Source: Acidobacteriota bacterium (lineage in GTDB: Bacteria > Acidobacteriota > Terriglobia > Bryobacterales > Bryobacteraceae). From it: a stretch of DNA of 64,000 bases. The notes beneath the pieces are model-generated. The model was given only the letters and a program-made list of their open reading frames with translations. It did no database searches and had not been told where the DNA came from. Positions 43,990-52,198 of this stretch are shown piece after piece. Made by a program: the position numbers and the translations under genes. The stretch covers positions 154,273 to 218,272 of the forward strand of contig JAPKZB010000005.1 in the NCBI GenBank assembly GCA_026393985.1. Reading direction: 5' to 3'. Positions within the stretch are counted from its first letter, which is position 1. Every line of letters starts with the position of its first letter.

Positions 43990-44538
43990 GCGCCCCTCCT
44001 GCCGGGCCGAAGCGAGTCCGTTGTGCGCGATTCCTCAGAAGACCCGCCTCATGTTCCATCTCGCGCGTCTTGACTTCGCGACTGATTCAACGTGGCTGAT
44101 TACTCTCTTCCCCGACAGCTCCAACTCGCCGACCATCGACGTCGAAAACGTGGCCGTCACCGACGGCTACCACAACCTCTCCCCCCACGGGCGCAACGAA
44201 AGCAACCCTGGCGCAGCTGGCGGCCTTCGACCGCTGGCATTTGCGTCTGCTGGCCGAACTGCTGACGAGACTGCGCGCGGCCCCCTAAAGCGATGCCAAC
44301 CTGCTCGAACGCCGCATGGTGCTTTATGGCAGCAACTTCGGCGATGCCAACAAGCGCACGACCACCGACCTCCCTGTGCTCCCCGCCGGCGGCGGCTTCC
44401 GTCACGGCCAGCATCTCACCTTCCTCGGCAAACGCAACGATCCGCTGCCCAACCTCTTCGTCGGCATGACGCAGCGTATGGGCAGCGAGGCGGACCGGTT
44501 CGCCTCGGCCACCAACCCCTGCGCGGCCTCGAAATAGT

Positions 44539-45801
44539 TTAGAGCCGTTTCTTGTACTGCTCATAGAGCCGCGTGTGGCGGTTCTCGAGACTCACCGGCT
44601 TGCCGAGAATCCACATCTGCCGGATCTGCGTCCGGGGTTCGAGCGGATCCCCATCGGTAAGGATCAAATCCGCCAGTTTGCCCGCCTCGAGCGAACCTAT
44701 GCGGTCGGCCACGCCCCAGATCTCGGCAGCGCCCAGCGTCAGCGCCCGCATCGCCGTCTCGTGCGGCAACCCATGGCCAACGGCGTTAGCGGCCTGAAAC
44801 GGCAGATTCCTCGGCCGTTCGATGTTGTAGCTGCCGAAGGCAAACGCCACGCCCGCCTTGGCTAGCTTCGCTGGCACATCAAGCGGATCGTCAATGCTGG
44901 CGTCCTCTTCAAGCGGAACCTGATAGAGATCCGGTAGAACCACCGGAATCTTCTTGCGCGCCAACTCTTCAAGGAACGGGTCCACCTCGCGCACCCCCGC
45001 CAGCACAATCCGCACCTTCTCCCGCTCGGCGAACGCCATGGCATCGCGAATCGCCCGCTCCTTGGGCGCCACAATCATTAGCGGCGTCTTCCCCGCCAGC
45101 ACCGGCATCATGGCTTCGAGTCGCAGATCCGGCTTAAAGCCCAGCGCCGGGTTGGCCTTGCGGGCCTGGTAGGCGCGCGCCTGCTCAAAGAACAGGCGCA
45201 CCTGCTGCATCTGCTCTTCATAACGTCGGCGCACCTCGGCAAAGGTTCGCCGTCCCGCGCCGAAGGCCCGGCCCGTTACGGTTGTCTCCTGCGATGGCAG
45301 CCGCATCTGCATCGCTGCCGACGGCGCAACCGTCATCTCCTCCCACGTCCAACCGTCCAGATGCATCATCGCCGCCTGACCGCCAATGAACCCCCCGGAT
45401 GGGACCACCAGGCTCGCCGTAATGCCGCTCGCCCGGCTGACCGGAATATGCTCACTGCCCGGGTTGAAGGCAATCATGGTGCGCAGCTGTGGGTTGAAAT
45501 CGCCGAGCTCTTCAATATCCTGCGTCTCCCGCACCGATCCGATCTCGCTCAGCCCCAACACGCTGGCCGAATCGATCATACCCGGATAAACGTGCAGCCC
45601 CTTGGCCTCGATAATCCTGTGGCCTTTGGGGATTGTCTGCTTCGGGCCGAAGGCGGCGATGCGGTCCCCGGTCACCACCAGCACGGCATTCGGAATCTCC
45701 GGCGCGCTGATCGGATGCACGGTTACGCCGCGCAGGGCGAAATCTTCGGCGTAGGTCAGGGCGGCGGTCACTAGCGCCGCCGCCAGCAGCATTCGTTGCA
45801 T
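44539..45801 (-). CDS. amidohydrolase-like protein without the HxH metal motif
   Basis: A 420-residue secreted (MQRMLLAAALVTAALTYA) member of the imidazolonepropionase-like amidohydrolase fold. It keeps the composite beta-sandwich and barrel words FALRGVTVHPIS, LVVTGDRIAAFGP, HVYPGMIDSASV, RAGSSLEAGKLADLILTDGDPLE-like end (IGSLEAGKLADLILTDG). In catalytic relatives PGMID is followed by HxH; here it reads PGMIDSASVLG, and the later barrel His and Asp ligands are not evident. It is therefore probably inactive as a metalloenzyme or uses another mechanism. It shares one base (45801) with the start of the next gene's stop, and is third in the trio. Confidence 0.8.
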   Translation of the reverse strand: MQRMLLAAALVTAALTYAEDFALRGVTVHPISAPEIPNAVLVVTGDRIAAFGPKQTIPKGHRIIEAKGLHVYPGMIDSASVLGLSEIGSVRETQDIEELGDFNPQLRTMIAFNPGSEHIPVSRASGITASLVVPSGGFIGGQAAMMHLDGWTWEEMTVAPSAAMQMRLPSQETTVTGRAFGAGRRTFAEVRRRYEEQMQQVRLFFEQARAYQARKANPALGFKPDLRLEAMMPVLAGKTPLMIVAPKERAIRDAMAFAEREKVRIVLAGVREVDPFLEELARKKIPVVLPDLYQVPLEEDASIDDPLDVPAKLAKAGVAFAFGSYNIERPRNLPFQAANAVGHGLPHETAMRALTLGAAEIWGVADRIGSLEAGKLADLILTDGDPLEPRTQIRQMWILGKPVSLENRHTRLYEQYKKRL

Positions 45802-47132
45802 TAGCGGGCCCCCTTCTTCTGCGACGGCCGCGCGGCCGGCTTCAACTTCTCGATCAGCGCTTTGCGGCGTTCGGCCCGTTCGGCCCGTTGGCGGATGTCC
45901 TGCTCCCGGTCGAAGTAGACTTCACCATCAATGAAAACCTTCCGCACTTTGGCATAGAGCGACAGCGGGTGCTTGTCGGTGAAAACGATGTCGGCATCTT
46001 TGCCTACCTCGAGCGAACCCACGCGATCTTCGATCATCAACTGCCGGGCCGGGTTGATCGTGATGAGCGAAAGCGCCTCGTCGTCGGTCAACTGTCCGTA
46101 GCGTAGCGTCTTGGCGGCGTCCTGCAGCAGGTGCCGCTGCTGCGTTACCGGCGCATCGGTGTTAAGCGAGGTCAGCACACCGGCCTTCATGCAGAGCGCG
46201 GCGTTGTAGGGGATGGCGTCGTAGGCTTCGATCTTGTAGCTCCAGGAGTCGGCAAACGTCGAAACGCCGGCGCCGTGCTTGGCAATCTCCTTGGCAACCT
46301 TATAGGCTTCAAGACCATGCTGCAGCGTGCGAATCCGGAAGCCGAACTCTTCGGCCGCGCGCAGCAGCATCAGAATTTCATCGGAGCGATAGCAGTGCGC
46401 GTGCACCAACCGCCGGCCTTCAAGCACCTCGACAAGCGGCTCAAGCTTGAAGTCCCGCCGCGGCGGCAGAACCCGCTCCCCCTTGGCCAACCGCGTCTGG
46501 TACTCGTCCCGTTGGCGCTGATAGGCCCGCGCGTCGTTGAACGCCTCGCGTACCACGTCTTCAACACCCATGCGCGTGGCCGGATAGCGCAGCGTCCCGC
46601 TGAAGTTGGTGCCGCCTCCGGACCGCTTCACGTTCTCGCCCAGGGCGAACTTAATGCCGGGCTTGGCGCCGGCAAACACCATCTGCGTGGCGGACTTGCC
46701 CCACCGCATCTTGACGACGCTGCACTGGCCGCCAATCGTATTGGCCGACCCGTGCAGAACATTCGAAGTGGTCACCCCGGCCGCCAACCCGCGGTAGATC
46801 TGCACATCGTCCGGCGCCAGGACGTCCTCAATCCGCACCATCGAAGAAACCGAGATCGTGCCTTCGTTGATGGCATCGGCGCCGACATGCGCGTGGCAGT
46901 CCACAATGCCGGGCATCAGATAGCCCCCCTCGGCATCGAGCGTCAGGGCATCGGCCGGAGCCGTCAGATTGGCGCCGATGGCGGCAATCTTGCCGTCGCG
47001 AATTAGCAGCGCGCCATCGACGCGGCCCTTGGTGACTGTGAGAATCTTCGCGTTCTTAATGAAAAACGATCCGCCCGCCGCGGCGAGCGACGGAGCCAGG
47101 ACCAGGGAGGAAAGAAACAGTCGGCGGTTCAT
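45801..47132 (-). CDS. amidohydrolase (imidazolonepropionase-like, canonical metal site)
   Basis: A 443-residue secreted amidohydrolase (signal MNRRLFLSSLVLAPSLAAAGG). The first metal pair is intact in MPGIVDCHAHVGAD (HxH), further ligands are HAHCYRSDE (about residue 235) and RTLQHGLE (about 260), and an Asp appears in LNTDAPVT. The C-terminal composite domain has RVGSLEVGKDADIVFTDKHPL. Typical substrates are cyclic amides or peptides; the actual one is unknown. It is the only member of the trio that keeps the standard ligands, and lies in the middle, touching its neighbours by 1 and 4 bases. Confidence 0.88.
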   Translation of the reverse strand: MNRRLFLSSLVLAPSLAAAGGSFFIKNAKILTVTKGRVDGALLIRDGKIAAIGANLTAPADALTLDAEGGYLMPGIVDCHAHVGADAINEGTISVSSMVRIEDVLAPDDVQIYRGLAAGVTTSNVLHGSANTIGGQCSVVKMRWGKSATQMVFAGAKPGIKFALGENVKRSGGGTNFSGTLRYPATRMGVEDVVREAFNDARAYQRQRDEYQTRLAKGERVLPPRRDFKLEPLVEVLEGRRLVHAHCYRSDEILMLLRAAEEFGFRIRTLQHGLEAYKVAKEIAKHGAGVSTFADSWSYKIEAYDAIPYNAALCMKAGVLTSLNTDAPVTQQRHLLQDAAKTLRYGQLTDDEALSLITINPARQLMIEDRVGSLEVGKDADIVFTDKHPLSLYAKVRKVFIDGEVYFDREQDIRQRAERAERRKALIEKLKPAARPSQKKGAR

Positions 47133-48457
47133 CGGTTGGTCTCCGGGGCGGTCTCGGGCGCCGGTTCGTATTTGACGCCGTCGATGATCGTAAACTTCAA
47201 TTTGGCGCGATCATCGAACAGATCGCCTTCGATCACCGTCAGGTTGGCGATCTTGCCCGGTTCTAGCGAACCGAGGCGGTTATCGAGCCCGAAGATCTGG
47301 GCTGGATATAGGGTCAGGGCCTTCAGGGCGTCCTCTTTGCTTAAACCCGCGTCGACGGCTTTCTTCACCGCCTTACGCAGGTCGGCCGGACGCTCCACGC
47401 CCCCCGAATAGAAGGCAAACTTTACCCCGGCCTTGGCCAGCACCGCCGGACCGGTCGGCGCCAGGTCCCGCGTTTCGAGCACCCGCAGCGAGTCTTTCAC
47501 GAACGGATCGGCGTCGCGTTCGGCCTCCGGCCAGCGCAGGTTAACCAACATCGGTACCTTGGCCGCCGCCAGCAGCGCCGCACCACGGAACGATTCCGCC
47601 CCGCCGTAGAGCACCAGCGGCTGTTGTAGCTCCTGGCCGAAGCGAATCATCCGGTCAATCTCGGCCAACCGGCCAGCCGGCAGCAGAAGACGCGGCGAAG
47701 CGATGACGCCATCAAGCGCCCGGTCGTAGGGAGGCCGGGGCAGCCCGCGCGGGTCTTTGGCATAGAGCGCCTGGCTGGAGCGATAGTGCGCGGCGTCCGA
47801 GAAGATCTGGCGAATGTAAGAGATAATCCCCATCAGCGAACCGGGAAATCCGCCGCCGAAGCCGCGCACGGGGAAGGTGATCATCTGCCCGACGCCCTCT
47901 TCAATTACCATCTGCCGGCTTCGCGTCCCGGCCACGTTGTAAGCGCTTCCCTGCCCGGAGAAGACATTAGCGCCAGGAAAGCTGATCGCCGTCGTGTAGC
48001 CGGCGTTCCGGGCCGCGGCGAGCGTCGCCAGCCGCGGGTCCAGCAGATCGGCGGCACGCACCCAACTGTTATTGGAGGGGCGCTCCTCCGGGCCGCCTTC
48101 ATCCAGGGTTTGAATCGGCCGTTCGAGCACGGCCGGGGTAGCCGGCGAGGGCCCCGGGGCCGGGGCAGCGGTCGGCCGCGCCGGGGCGGCAGGCAACCCC
48201 CAGGTGCTGAGGGCGTCAATCAGGCCGGGATAAACCTGCAGACCGGCCCCATCCACCACGAACGCTTCGGGCGGAATGGGCACGTTTGGCCCAATGGATT
48301 CAATCAGCCCATTGCGCAGCACGATGTTGCCGTTCGGCAGCGACGGGCCGCTGGCGGGATGAAGGTGCGCTCCGCGAATCGCTAGCACCCCGGCAACGGG
48401 GGACTGCGCCAAGCCCGCGGCGGCGAGCAGCACTGTGGACACCAACAGTTTTTGCAT
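47129..48457 (-). CDS. amidohydrolase-like protein without the HxH metal motif
   Basis: About 442 residues from ATG 48457 (MQKLLVSTVLLAAAGLAQ, signal peptide). It has the family opening LAIRGAHLHPASGPSLPNGNIVLRNGLIESIGP, then VYPGLIDALSTWGLP where catalytic relatives have PGLIDxHxH, so the first metal pair is missing. Proline/alanine-rich residues 100-130 form a flexible insert. The C-terminus has DNRLGSLEPGKIANLTVIEGDLFDD. It is first in the trio and overlaps the canonical amidohydrolase start by 4 bases. Its sequence is closer in layout to the other degenerate copy than to the canonical one. Confidence 0.8.
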   Translation of the reverse strand: MQKLLVSTVLLAAAGLAQSPVAGVLAIRGAHLHPASGPSLPNGNIVLRNGLIESIGPNVPIPPEAFVVDGAGLQVYPGLIDALSTWGLPAAPARPTAAPAPGPSPATPAVLERPIQTLDEGGPEERPSNNSWVRAADLLDPRLATLAAARNAGYTTAISFPGANVFSGQGSAYNVAGTRSRQMVIEEGVGQMITFPVRGFGGGFPGSLMGIISYIRQIFSDAAHYRSSQALYAKDPRGLPRPPYDRALDGVIASPRLLLPAGRLAEIDRMIRFGQELQQPLVLYGGAESFRGAALLAAAKVPMLVNLRWPEAERDADPFVKDSLRVLETRDLAPTGPAVLAKAGVKFAFYSGGVERPADLRKAVKKAVDAGLSKEDALKALTLYPAQIFGLDNRLGSLEPGKIANLTVIEGDLFDDRAKLKFTIIDGVKYEPAPETAPETNR

Positions 48458-48521
48458 TATTTGACAGCATAGCAGCGCCACCCCTGCGTCTGGCTTCGTT
48501 TCGCAAAAACGGAGTATCGAC

Positions 48522-49595
48522 TCATCGCGCGGCAACAGCAATCGCGTTCCAGGACAAGCCTTTCTCCTCGGCATACCTTTGGGCGCGATCCTGGTAGCCC
48601 GCTTCGGTACCGCAGGCAGCCGCGGCCTCGCGCAGCAGCGTGTAGCTATCGCGATCCGTCTGCGCGCAAAAAGCCGTCCAGGCGATCTCGGCTGCCTCGG
48701 CCGGCGCGGCGCGCTCCATGCAAAGGATGGCCAGATCGAGCAGCGAAGCGTCCGCCAATGGCGCCTGGATCGCCCGGTCGAAACCCTGCCGCGCGGCCGC
48801 CAGGGCAGCGCTTTGCTTCCCGGCGCGCAGAAAGCTCCGCGCCGCCTGCAGAAACTCGCCCGCGCTTACCGCTACGGCCGCCAGAATTTCGGCGCCTTCG
48901 GCCGCCCGCGTCGCCGGATCCTCCTGCGCCCGCGCCCAGGCCAGCATCTGCCGGATCGTCTGTTCCCGCCTGTTCCAGAGCATTGGCTCCTTCGTCTGCA
49001 CGGCGCGCCAGTAAGGCTCCATCGCCTTCCGGTAGTGGGCCAGCCCGGTCTCGCCCAGCACATCCTGATAATCGTAGGCCGCCTCGCGGAAAACGGCCGA
49101 CAGCACCGCCTTTTGCCCTTCTTCCACCAACGCGGTCGCCAACTCCTCCCGGTTGGGGCGAAACTCGGTCGCCGCCCGCAGATGGAGATCCGTCAACTGG
49201 GCGATGCGCGGCTCAAGCTTCTCCTTGACACCCCGGTTCATCCACAAAAAATCGTTCAAGGCGGCGAGCGCCTCCAGGCAAACCGTCATCACGATCGCCA
49301 TCCTTCCGGCCGCAAACTCGGCTTCTAGCCCGCCGATCAGTTCGTCAAAGTGTTGGGCCGCTTCCGTGGCGCGCTTCCGCGGATTCCGGCTCCGCAGCTT
49401 CACAAGCCGCGTGAGCGTAGCCCGGTATCGCACCAGAGCCACCTCCTCTGGACAGTGGCGTGCTGCAAACAACTCGAGCCGCTTGCCGAACTCCGGCATG
49501 GCCTTAGCGGCCGTCACCAGCCAGGCGTTTAACTCCGCCGACGGGATCTGGTCGAGGAGTCGCGCCAGTGTAAGCGGCGGCGGCTTCTTTGCCAT
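48522..49595 (-). CDS. alpha-helical protein of unknown function (DUF6880-like)
   Basis: A 357-residue cytoplasmic protein that is almost wholly helical. It starts MAKKPPPLTLARLLDQIPSAELNAWL and continues with helical pairs of about 35 residues (HFDELIGGLEAEFAAGRMAIVMTVCLEALAALNDFLW; EGQKAVLSAVFREAAYDYQDVLG; EAAEIAWTAFCAQTDRDSYTLLREAA). This resembles TPR/solenoid-like proteins that sit after SWIM zinc-finger proteins (DUF6880). No SWIM gene is present. The ATG shares one base with the stop of the upstream isomerase-like gene (TGATG), which indicates translational coupling. Function unknown. Confidence 0.6.
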   Translation of the reverse strand: MAKKPPPLTLARLLDQIPSAELNAWLVTAAKAMPEFGKRLELFAARHCPEEVALVRYRATLTRLVKLRSRNPRKRATEAAQHFDELIGGLEAEFAAGRMAIVMTVCLEALAALNDFLWMNRGVKEKLEPRIAQLTDLHLRAATEFRPNREELATALVEEGQKAVLSAVFREAAYDYQDVLGETGLAHYRKAMEPYWRAVQTKEPMLWNRREQTIRQMLAWARAQEDPATRAAEGAEILAAVAVSAGEFLQAARSFLRAGKQSAALAAARQGFDRAIQAPLADASLLDLAILCMERAAPAEAAEIAWTAFCAQTDRDSYTLLREAAAACGTEAGYQDRAQRYAEEKGLSWNAIAVAAR

Positions 49596-50503
49596 CAGAC
49601 TAACAGGCTCCGCAGCAGCAGCAGGTCCTTCCGCATGGCGGCAAACACCAGTTTGGGGTCCATCGTGATGCGGGTCAGCCCCTTGTCGGCCCCTCCGAGG
49701 TCGTATTCGTAGTGGACCTGCAGCGGACCGTCAAAGGCGGCCGCCTTCATCATCGGCACAAACTGGTCGAATCGCACCATCCCCTCGCCAATCGGACACC
49801 AAACCACGCGCCAGCCCTGCGGCCCGCTCTCCCAACGGAAGTCCTTGAGAGCCAGTCCCCGCGACAATGGCAGCGCCAGACGAGCACTGTGCACCCAACC
49901 CCCGAGGCCCCCCTCAATCGTCGCATGGGCGATGTCGTAGTTGAAGCTCACCTCGGCGGGCTTCTCGTCTTTCAGCAGCAGCCACAAGTCCCACATCGAC
50001 GCTCCCACCTGGTTGAGTCCCGAGTGCGTATGATACATCGCCGTTAAACCCAACTCCCGGTTCATGGCCGCCAGTTCCTTCACTTTGGGCTGCAACTCCC
50101 GCAACTGCACCTCCGGCGGCGGCCCGGGATCGCGGTAGCGAAAACCGCCCCAACGGTAGTGGCGAATGCCCAGTTTGGAGGCCGTCCGCAAAACGGTCTC
50201 GGCATGCGGACTGCCCACGTGGACCACATCGGAGGTGATCATGGTCAGCGCCAGGCCAGCCTTTTCGATGATCTCTTTGGCCTTGGGCAGGTCCTCGGCC
50301 GCCCGCTCCGGCGCCACGTGGCCCCCTTTGCGCACCGTCAGATCGACGCCATCAAAGCCGATCTCTTTGGCCGCCGCCGCCATCTCCGGCCAGCCGAGAA
50401 ACTGCAAGTGCTTGGAAAACAGGCTCAAACGATGAGGCGGGGCGGCGGCAAGCGGCGCGGCCGCGGCGGCGGCCAGAAAACAACGGCGGCTGAGAGGCAT
50501 CAC
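49595..50503 (-). CDS. sugar phosphate isomerase/epimerase-like TIM barrel (secreted)
   Basis: A 302-residue protein with a Tat-like leader (MMPLSRRCFLAAAAAAPLAA). The xylose-isomerase-like barrel words are SLFSKHLQFLGWPEMAAAAKEIGFDGVDLTVRKGGHV, ALTMITSDVVHVGS, GLTAMYHTHSGL and VHYEYDLGG, which place an Asp, His and Glu set around a metal as in the AP-endonuclease-2 family. Substrate is unknown; such exported barrels in this lineage often act on sugars. Start may be either of the two adjacent ATGs. It is divergent from the YkgJ gene by about 65 bases. Confidence 0.85.
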   Translation of the reverse strand: MMPLSRRCFLAAAAAAPLAAAPPHRLSLFSKHLQFLGWPEMAAAAKEIGFDGVDLTVRKGGHVAPERAAEDLPKAKEIIEKAGLALTMITSDVVHVGSPHAETVLRTASKLGIRHYRWGGFRYRDPGPPPEVQLRELQPKVKELAAMNRELGLTAMYHTHSGLNQVGASMWDLWLLLKDEKPAEVSFNYDIAHATIEGGLGGWVHSARLALPLSRGLALKDFRWESGPQGWRVVWCPIGEGMVRFDQFVPMMKAAAFDGPLQVHYEYDLGGADKGLTRITMDPKLVFAAMRKDLLLLRSLLV

Positions 50504-50570
50504 AGCCTCCTACTCTATCCCAGTTTCCCGGAACTCATTCCCCGCCAGGAGTGCTATATTCGGCCAAGCC

Positions 50571-50993
50571 ATGACCGAAACCGGACTTCGCTTCCAATGC
50601 CAGCCAGGGTGCATCCGCTGCTGTGATACCCGCGGATTCGTCTACCTGACCGAGCAGGACCTCGAACGCGCCGCCGAGTATACCGGCCTGACGCCCGCTC
50701 TGTTCGAGTCCCAGTATGTCTACCGGACAAAGCACCTGATCCGGCTGCGCAAACCAGCCGGCCGGCAGTGCCATTTTCTGGCAGACGGCGGCTGCCGCAT
50801 TCATCCTGTCAAGCCAACCCAGTGCCGACTCTTTCCCTTCTGGCCGGAACTGGTGGCGGACCGGACGTTATGGAAGGATGCGGGCCGCCGCTGTCCCGGG
50901 ATCGGTCAGGGCGATCTGGTTCAAATTGGAACGGCAATCGAGATCGCTTCGGAAATGGAACACGCCTACCCGTCATTTTATGGTCTCGCTTGA
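50571..50993 (+). CDS. YkgJ family cysteine-cluster protein
   Basis: A 140-residue protein of the zinc/iron-chelating YkgJ type. Cysteines are C10, C14, C17, C18 (RFQCQPGCIRCC) then C67, C75 and C85 (QCHF, GGCRIHPVKPTQCRLFPFW), the family pattern. A metal or Fe-S cofactor is expected, with no proven reaction. The ATG starts MTETGLRFQCQPGC. It lies alone between the isomerase-like gene and the flagellar operon on the same strand; its stop is 47 bases before the sigma-54-like site. Confidence 0.88.
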   Translation: MTETGLRFQCQPGCIRCCDTRGFVYLTEQDLERAAEYTGLTPALFESQYVYRTKHLIRLRKPAGRQCHFLADGGCRIHPVKPTQCRLFPFWPELVADRTLWKDAGRRCPGIGQGDLVQIGTAIEIASEMEHAYPSFYGLA

Positions 50994-51039
50994 CGAGACT
51001 TTGGCGCCTTTCCGTTGAATTGGTGGCGGGCATCCACAA

Positions 51040-51055
51040 TGGCACGTAACGTGCA
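51040..51055 (+). promoter_or_regulatory. sigma-54-type promoter of the flagellar operon
   Basis: TGGCACGTAACGTGCA matches the -24/-12 consensus TGGCAC-N5-TTGCA with GTGCA in place of TTGCA. The spacing (GG at -24 to GC at -12) is exact, and the site lies 14 bases upstream of the flgB start codon. The same bases also form the palindrome GCACGT-A-ACGTGC, so a dimeric regulator is an alternative. RpoN control of rod-hook genes is common in other phyla. Confidence 0.6.
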
Positions 51056-51069
51056 CAGGTGGGCATGCC

Positions 51070-51408
51070 ATGCTAAACCGGATTGCCGACGCGAAAGAAC
51101 ATTACCTCAATCTGTTGAGCGCCCGCCAGAAACTGGTGGCTTCCAACATCGCTAATGCCGACACGCCCGGCTACCGCGCGAAAGACATCGACTTTCAGCA
51201 CGAATTTCTGACGCTGGCTCGGGGCGGCGATCCGGCCGTTCACGAAGTCGACGGGCTGCCCGTGGGCAACGATGGCAACAACGTGAACATCGACCAGCAG
51301 GCCAGGCTTCTGGCCGAAAATGCCATCCGCTTCCAATTTGTCTCGATGTCGATAAAGGGCGAATTCAAAGACATCAAGATGGCAATACAGGATGGACGCA
51401 ACGGATGA
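51070..51408 (+). CDS. flgB: flagellar basal-body rod protein FlgB
   Basis: A 112-residue proximal rod protein. The rod signature ARQKLVASNIANADTPGYRAKDIDFQHEF is present near the N-terminus, and the C-terminal helix RLLAENAIRFQFVSMSIKGEFKDI fits FlgB. It builds the rod that crosses the periplasm. Shorter than many FlgB proteins (about 130), mainly through a shorter middle. A GGTGGGC ribosome site precedes ATG 51070, and the stop overlaps flgC by 4 bases. First gene of the operon. Confidence 0.95.
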   Translation: MLNRIADAKEHYLNLLSARQKLVASNIANADTPGYRAKDIDFQHEFLTLARGGDPAVHEVDGLPVGNDGNNVNIDQQARLLAENAIRFQFVSMSIKGEFKDIKMAIQDGRNG

Positions 51409-51863
51409 GCCTCTTTAATCTGCTATCGGTCAGCGCCTCGGGCATGTCGGCGCAAAGGAAACGGGCCGAGGTGCTCGTTGAAAACCTCGCGAACGCGGAG
51501 ACCACCCGCACGCCCGAGGGCGGTCCCTACCGCCGCAAAGATGTCATCTTCGAATCCTCGGCCGCCGAAGGCCCCTTCTCCGCCGTCTTTGCTTCCCAGT
51601 TGCGCGGCACCCCGGGCGACGGCCAAACGATGGAAGGCGTACGGGTGGCCGAGGTAATTCAGGACCGGCGGGAGCCAGCCAAACGCTATCAACCGGGCCA
51701 TCCGGATGCCGATAAAGACGGATACGTCAGCTATCCGCATCTGAATCCGGCCGAAGAAATGGTGGACCTGATGAGCGCCAGCCGGGGCTACCAGAGTAAT
51801 GTTGCCGCCATGGCGGCGGTGAAAGACATGATTCAAAAGACGCTCGACATCATGAGGGGGTAG
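51405..51863 (+). CDS. flgC: flagellar basal-body rod protein FlgC
   Basis: A 152-residue proximal rod protein. It shows SVSASGMSAQRKRAEVLVENLANAETTRTPEGGPYRRK at the N-terminus and the FlgC C-terminal block NPAEEMVDLMSASRGYQSNVAAMAAVKDMIQKTLDI. It polymerises with FlgB, FlgF and FlgG. Its ATG overlaps flgB by 4 bases and it is followed after 6 bases by fliE. Confidence 0.96.
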   Translation: MSLFNLLSVSASGMSAQRKRAEVLVENLANAETTRTPEGGPYRRKDVIFESSAAEGPFSAVFASQLRGTPGDGQTMEGVRVAEVIQDRREPAKRYQPGHPDADKDGYVSYPHLNPAEEMVDLMSASRGYQSNVAAMAAVKDMIQKTLDIMRG

Positions 51864-51869
51864 TCGTCA

Positions 51870-52178
51870 GTGCTAGACAAAATGTCCATGCTCGGTATTC
51901 GCGGGGTCGCCCCGATTATTCCTCCCGCCCCTGTCGGAGAGGCGGAAAAATCGACCGGGGAAGCCTTCCAATCGGTTTTCACCGACGCGATCAACCGGGT
52001 CGAGCAGTTCCAGCTTGGCGCTCAGCAGTCCACCAACCGCTTCCTCCGCGGGGAAGAAGAGGAGCTCCATCAGGTGGTTCTGGCCGGCGAGCGGGCCGAC
52101 GTGGCGTTTGAGATGTTTCTCGGCGTGAGAAATAAAGTGGTCTCCGCCTACCAAGAAATCATGCGCATGCAGCTTTGA
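51870..52178 (+). CDS. fliE: flagellar hook-basal body protein FliE
   Basis: A 102-residue MS-ring/rod junction protein. The FliE pattern is AFQSVFTDAINRVEQFQLGAQQSTNRFLRGEEEELHQVVLAGERADVAFEMFLGVRNKVVSAYQEIMRMQL, which fits the conserved C-terminal half (VxxAYxEIMRMxV). It starts at GTG 51870. It links the rod to the MS ring and is needed for rod protein export. Order flgB-flgC-fliE is the standard arrangement. Confidence 0.95.
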   Translation: MLDKMSMLGIRGVAPIIPPAPVGEAEKSTGEAFQSVFTDAINRVEQFQLGAQQSTNRFLRGEEEELHQVVLAGERADVAFEMFLGVRNKVVSAYQEIMRMQL

Positions 52179-52198
52179 GCGGGGCGGCGTAAAGCGGA

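Larger units (their letters stand above)
43511..44537 (+). pseudogene. broken DUF1552 gene
   Basis: Pieces of a DUF1552 protein are spread over several frames. LVGQLGAEDRARLNQQ...VRELEWRLRLAQAW (43550-43700) matches the helical LGAxDRxxLDEYLxSVRELExR block. RLMFHLARLDFATDSTWLITLF (from 44044) matches RLMFDLIRLALQTDSTR. LAQLAAFDRWHLRLLAELL, a stop at 44286, then [29 protein letters not shown] match the C-terminal blocks. Disruptions: a 15-bp repeat expansion near 43602, an insertion of about 230 bases (43765-44035) with repeated hairpins, a frameshift near 44200 and an in-frame stop. DUF1552 proteins normally accompany DUF1587/1588/1592 partners, which are absent. It converges with the amidohydrolase gene. 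Confidence 0.75.
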
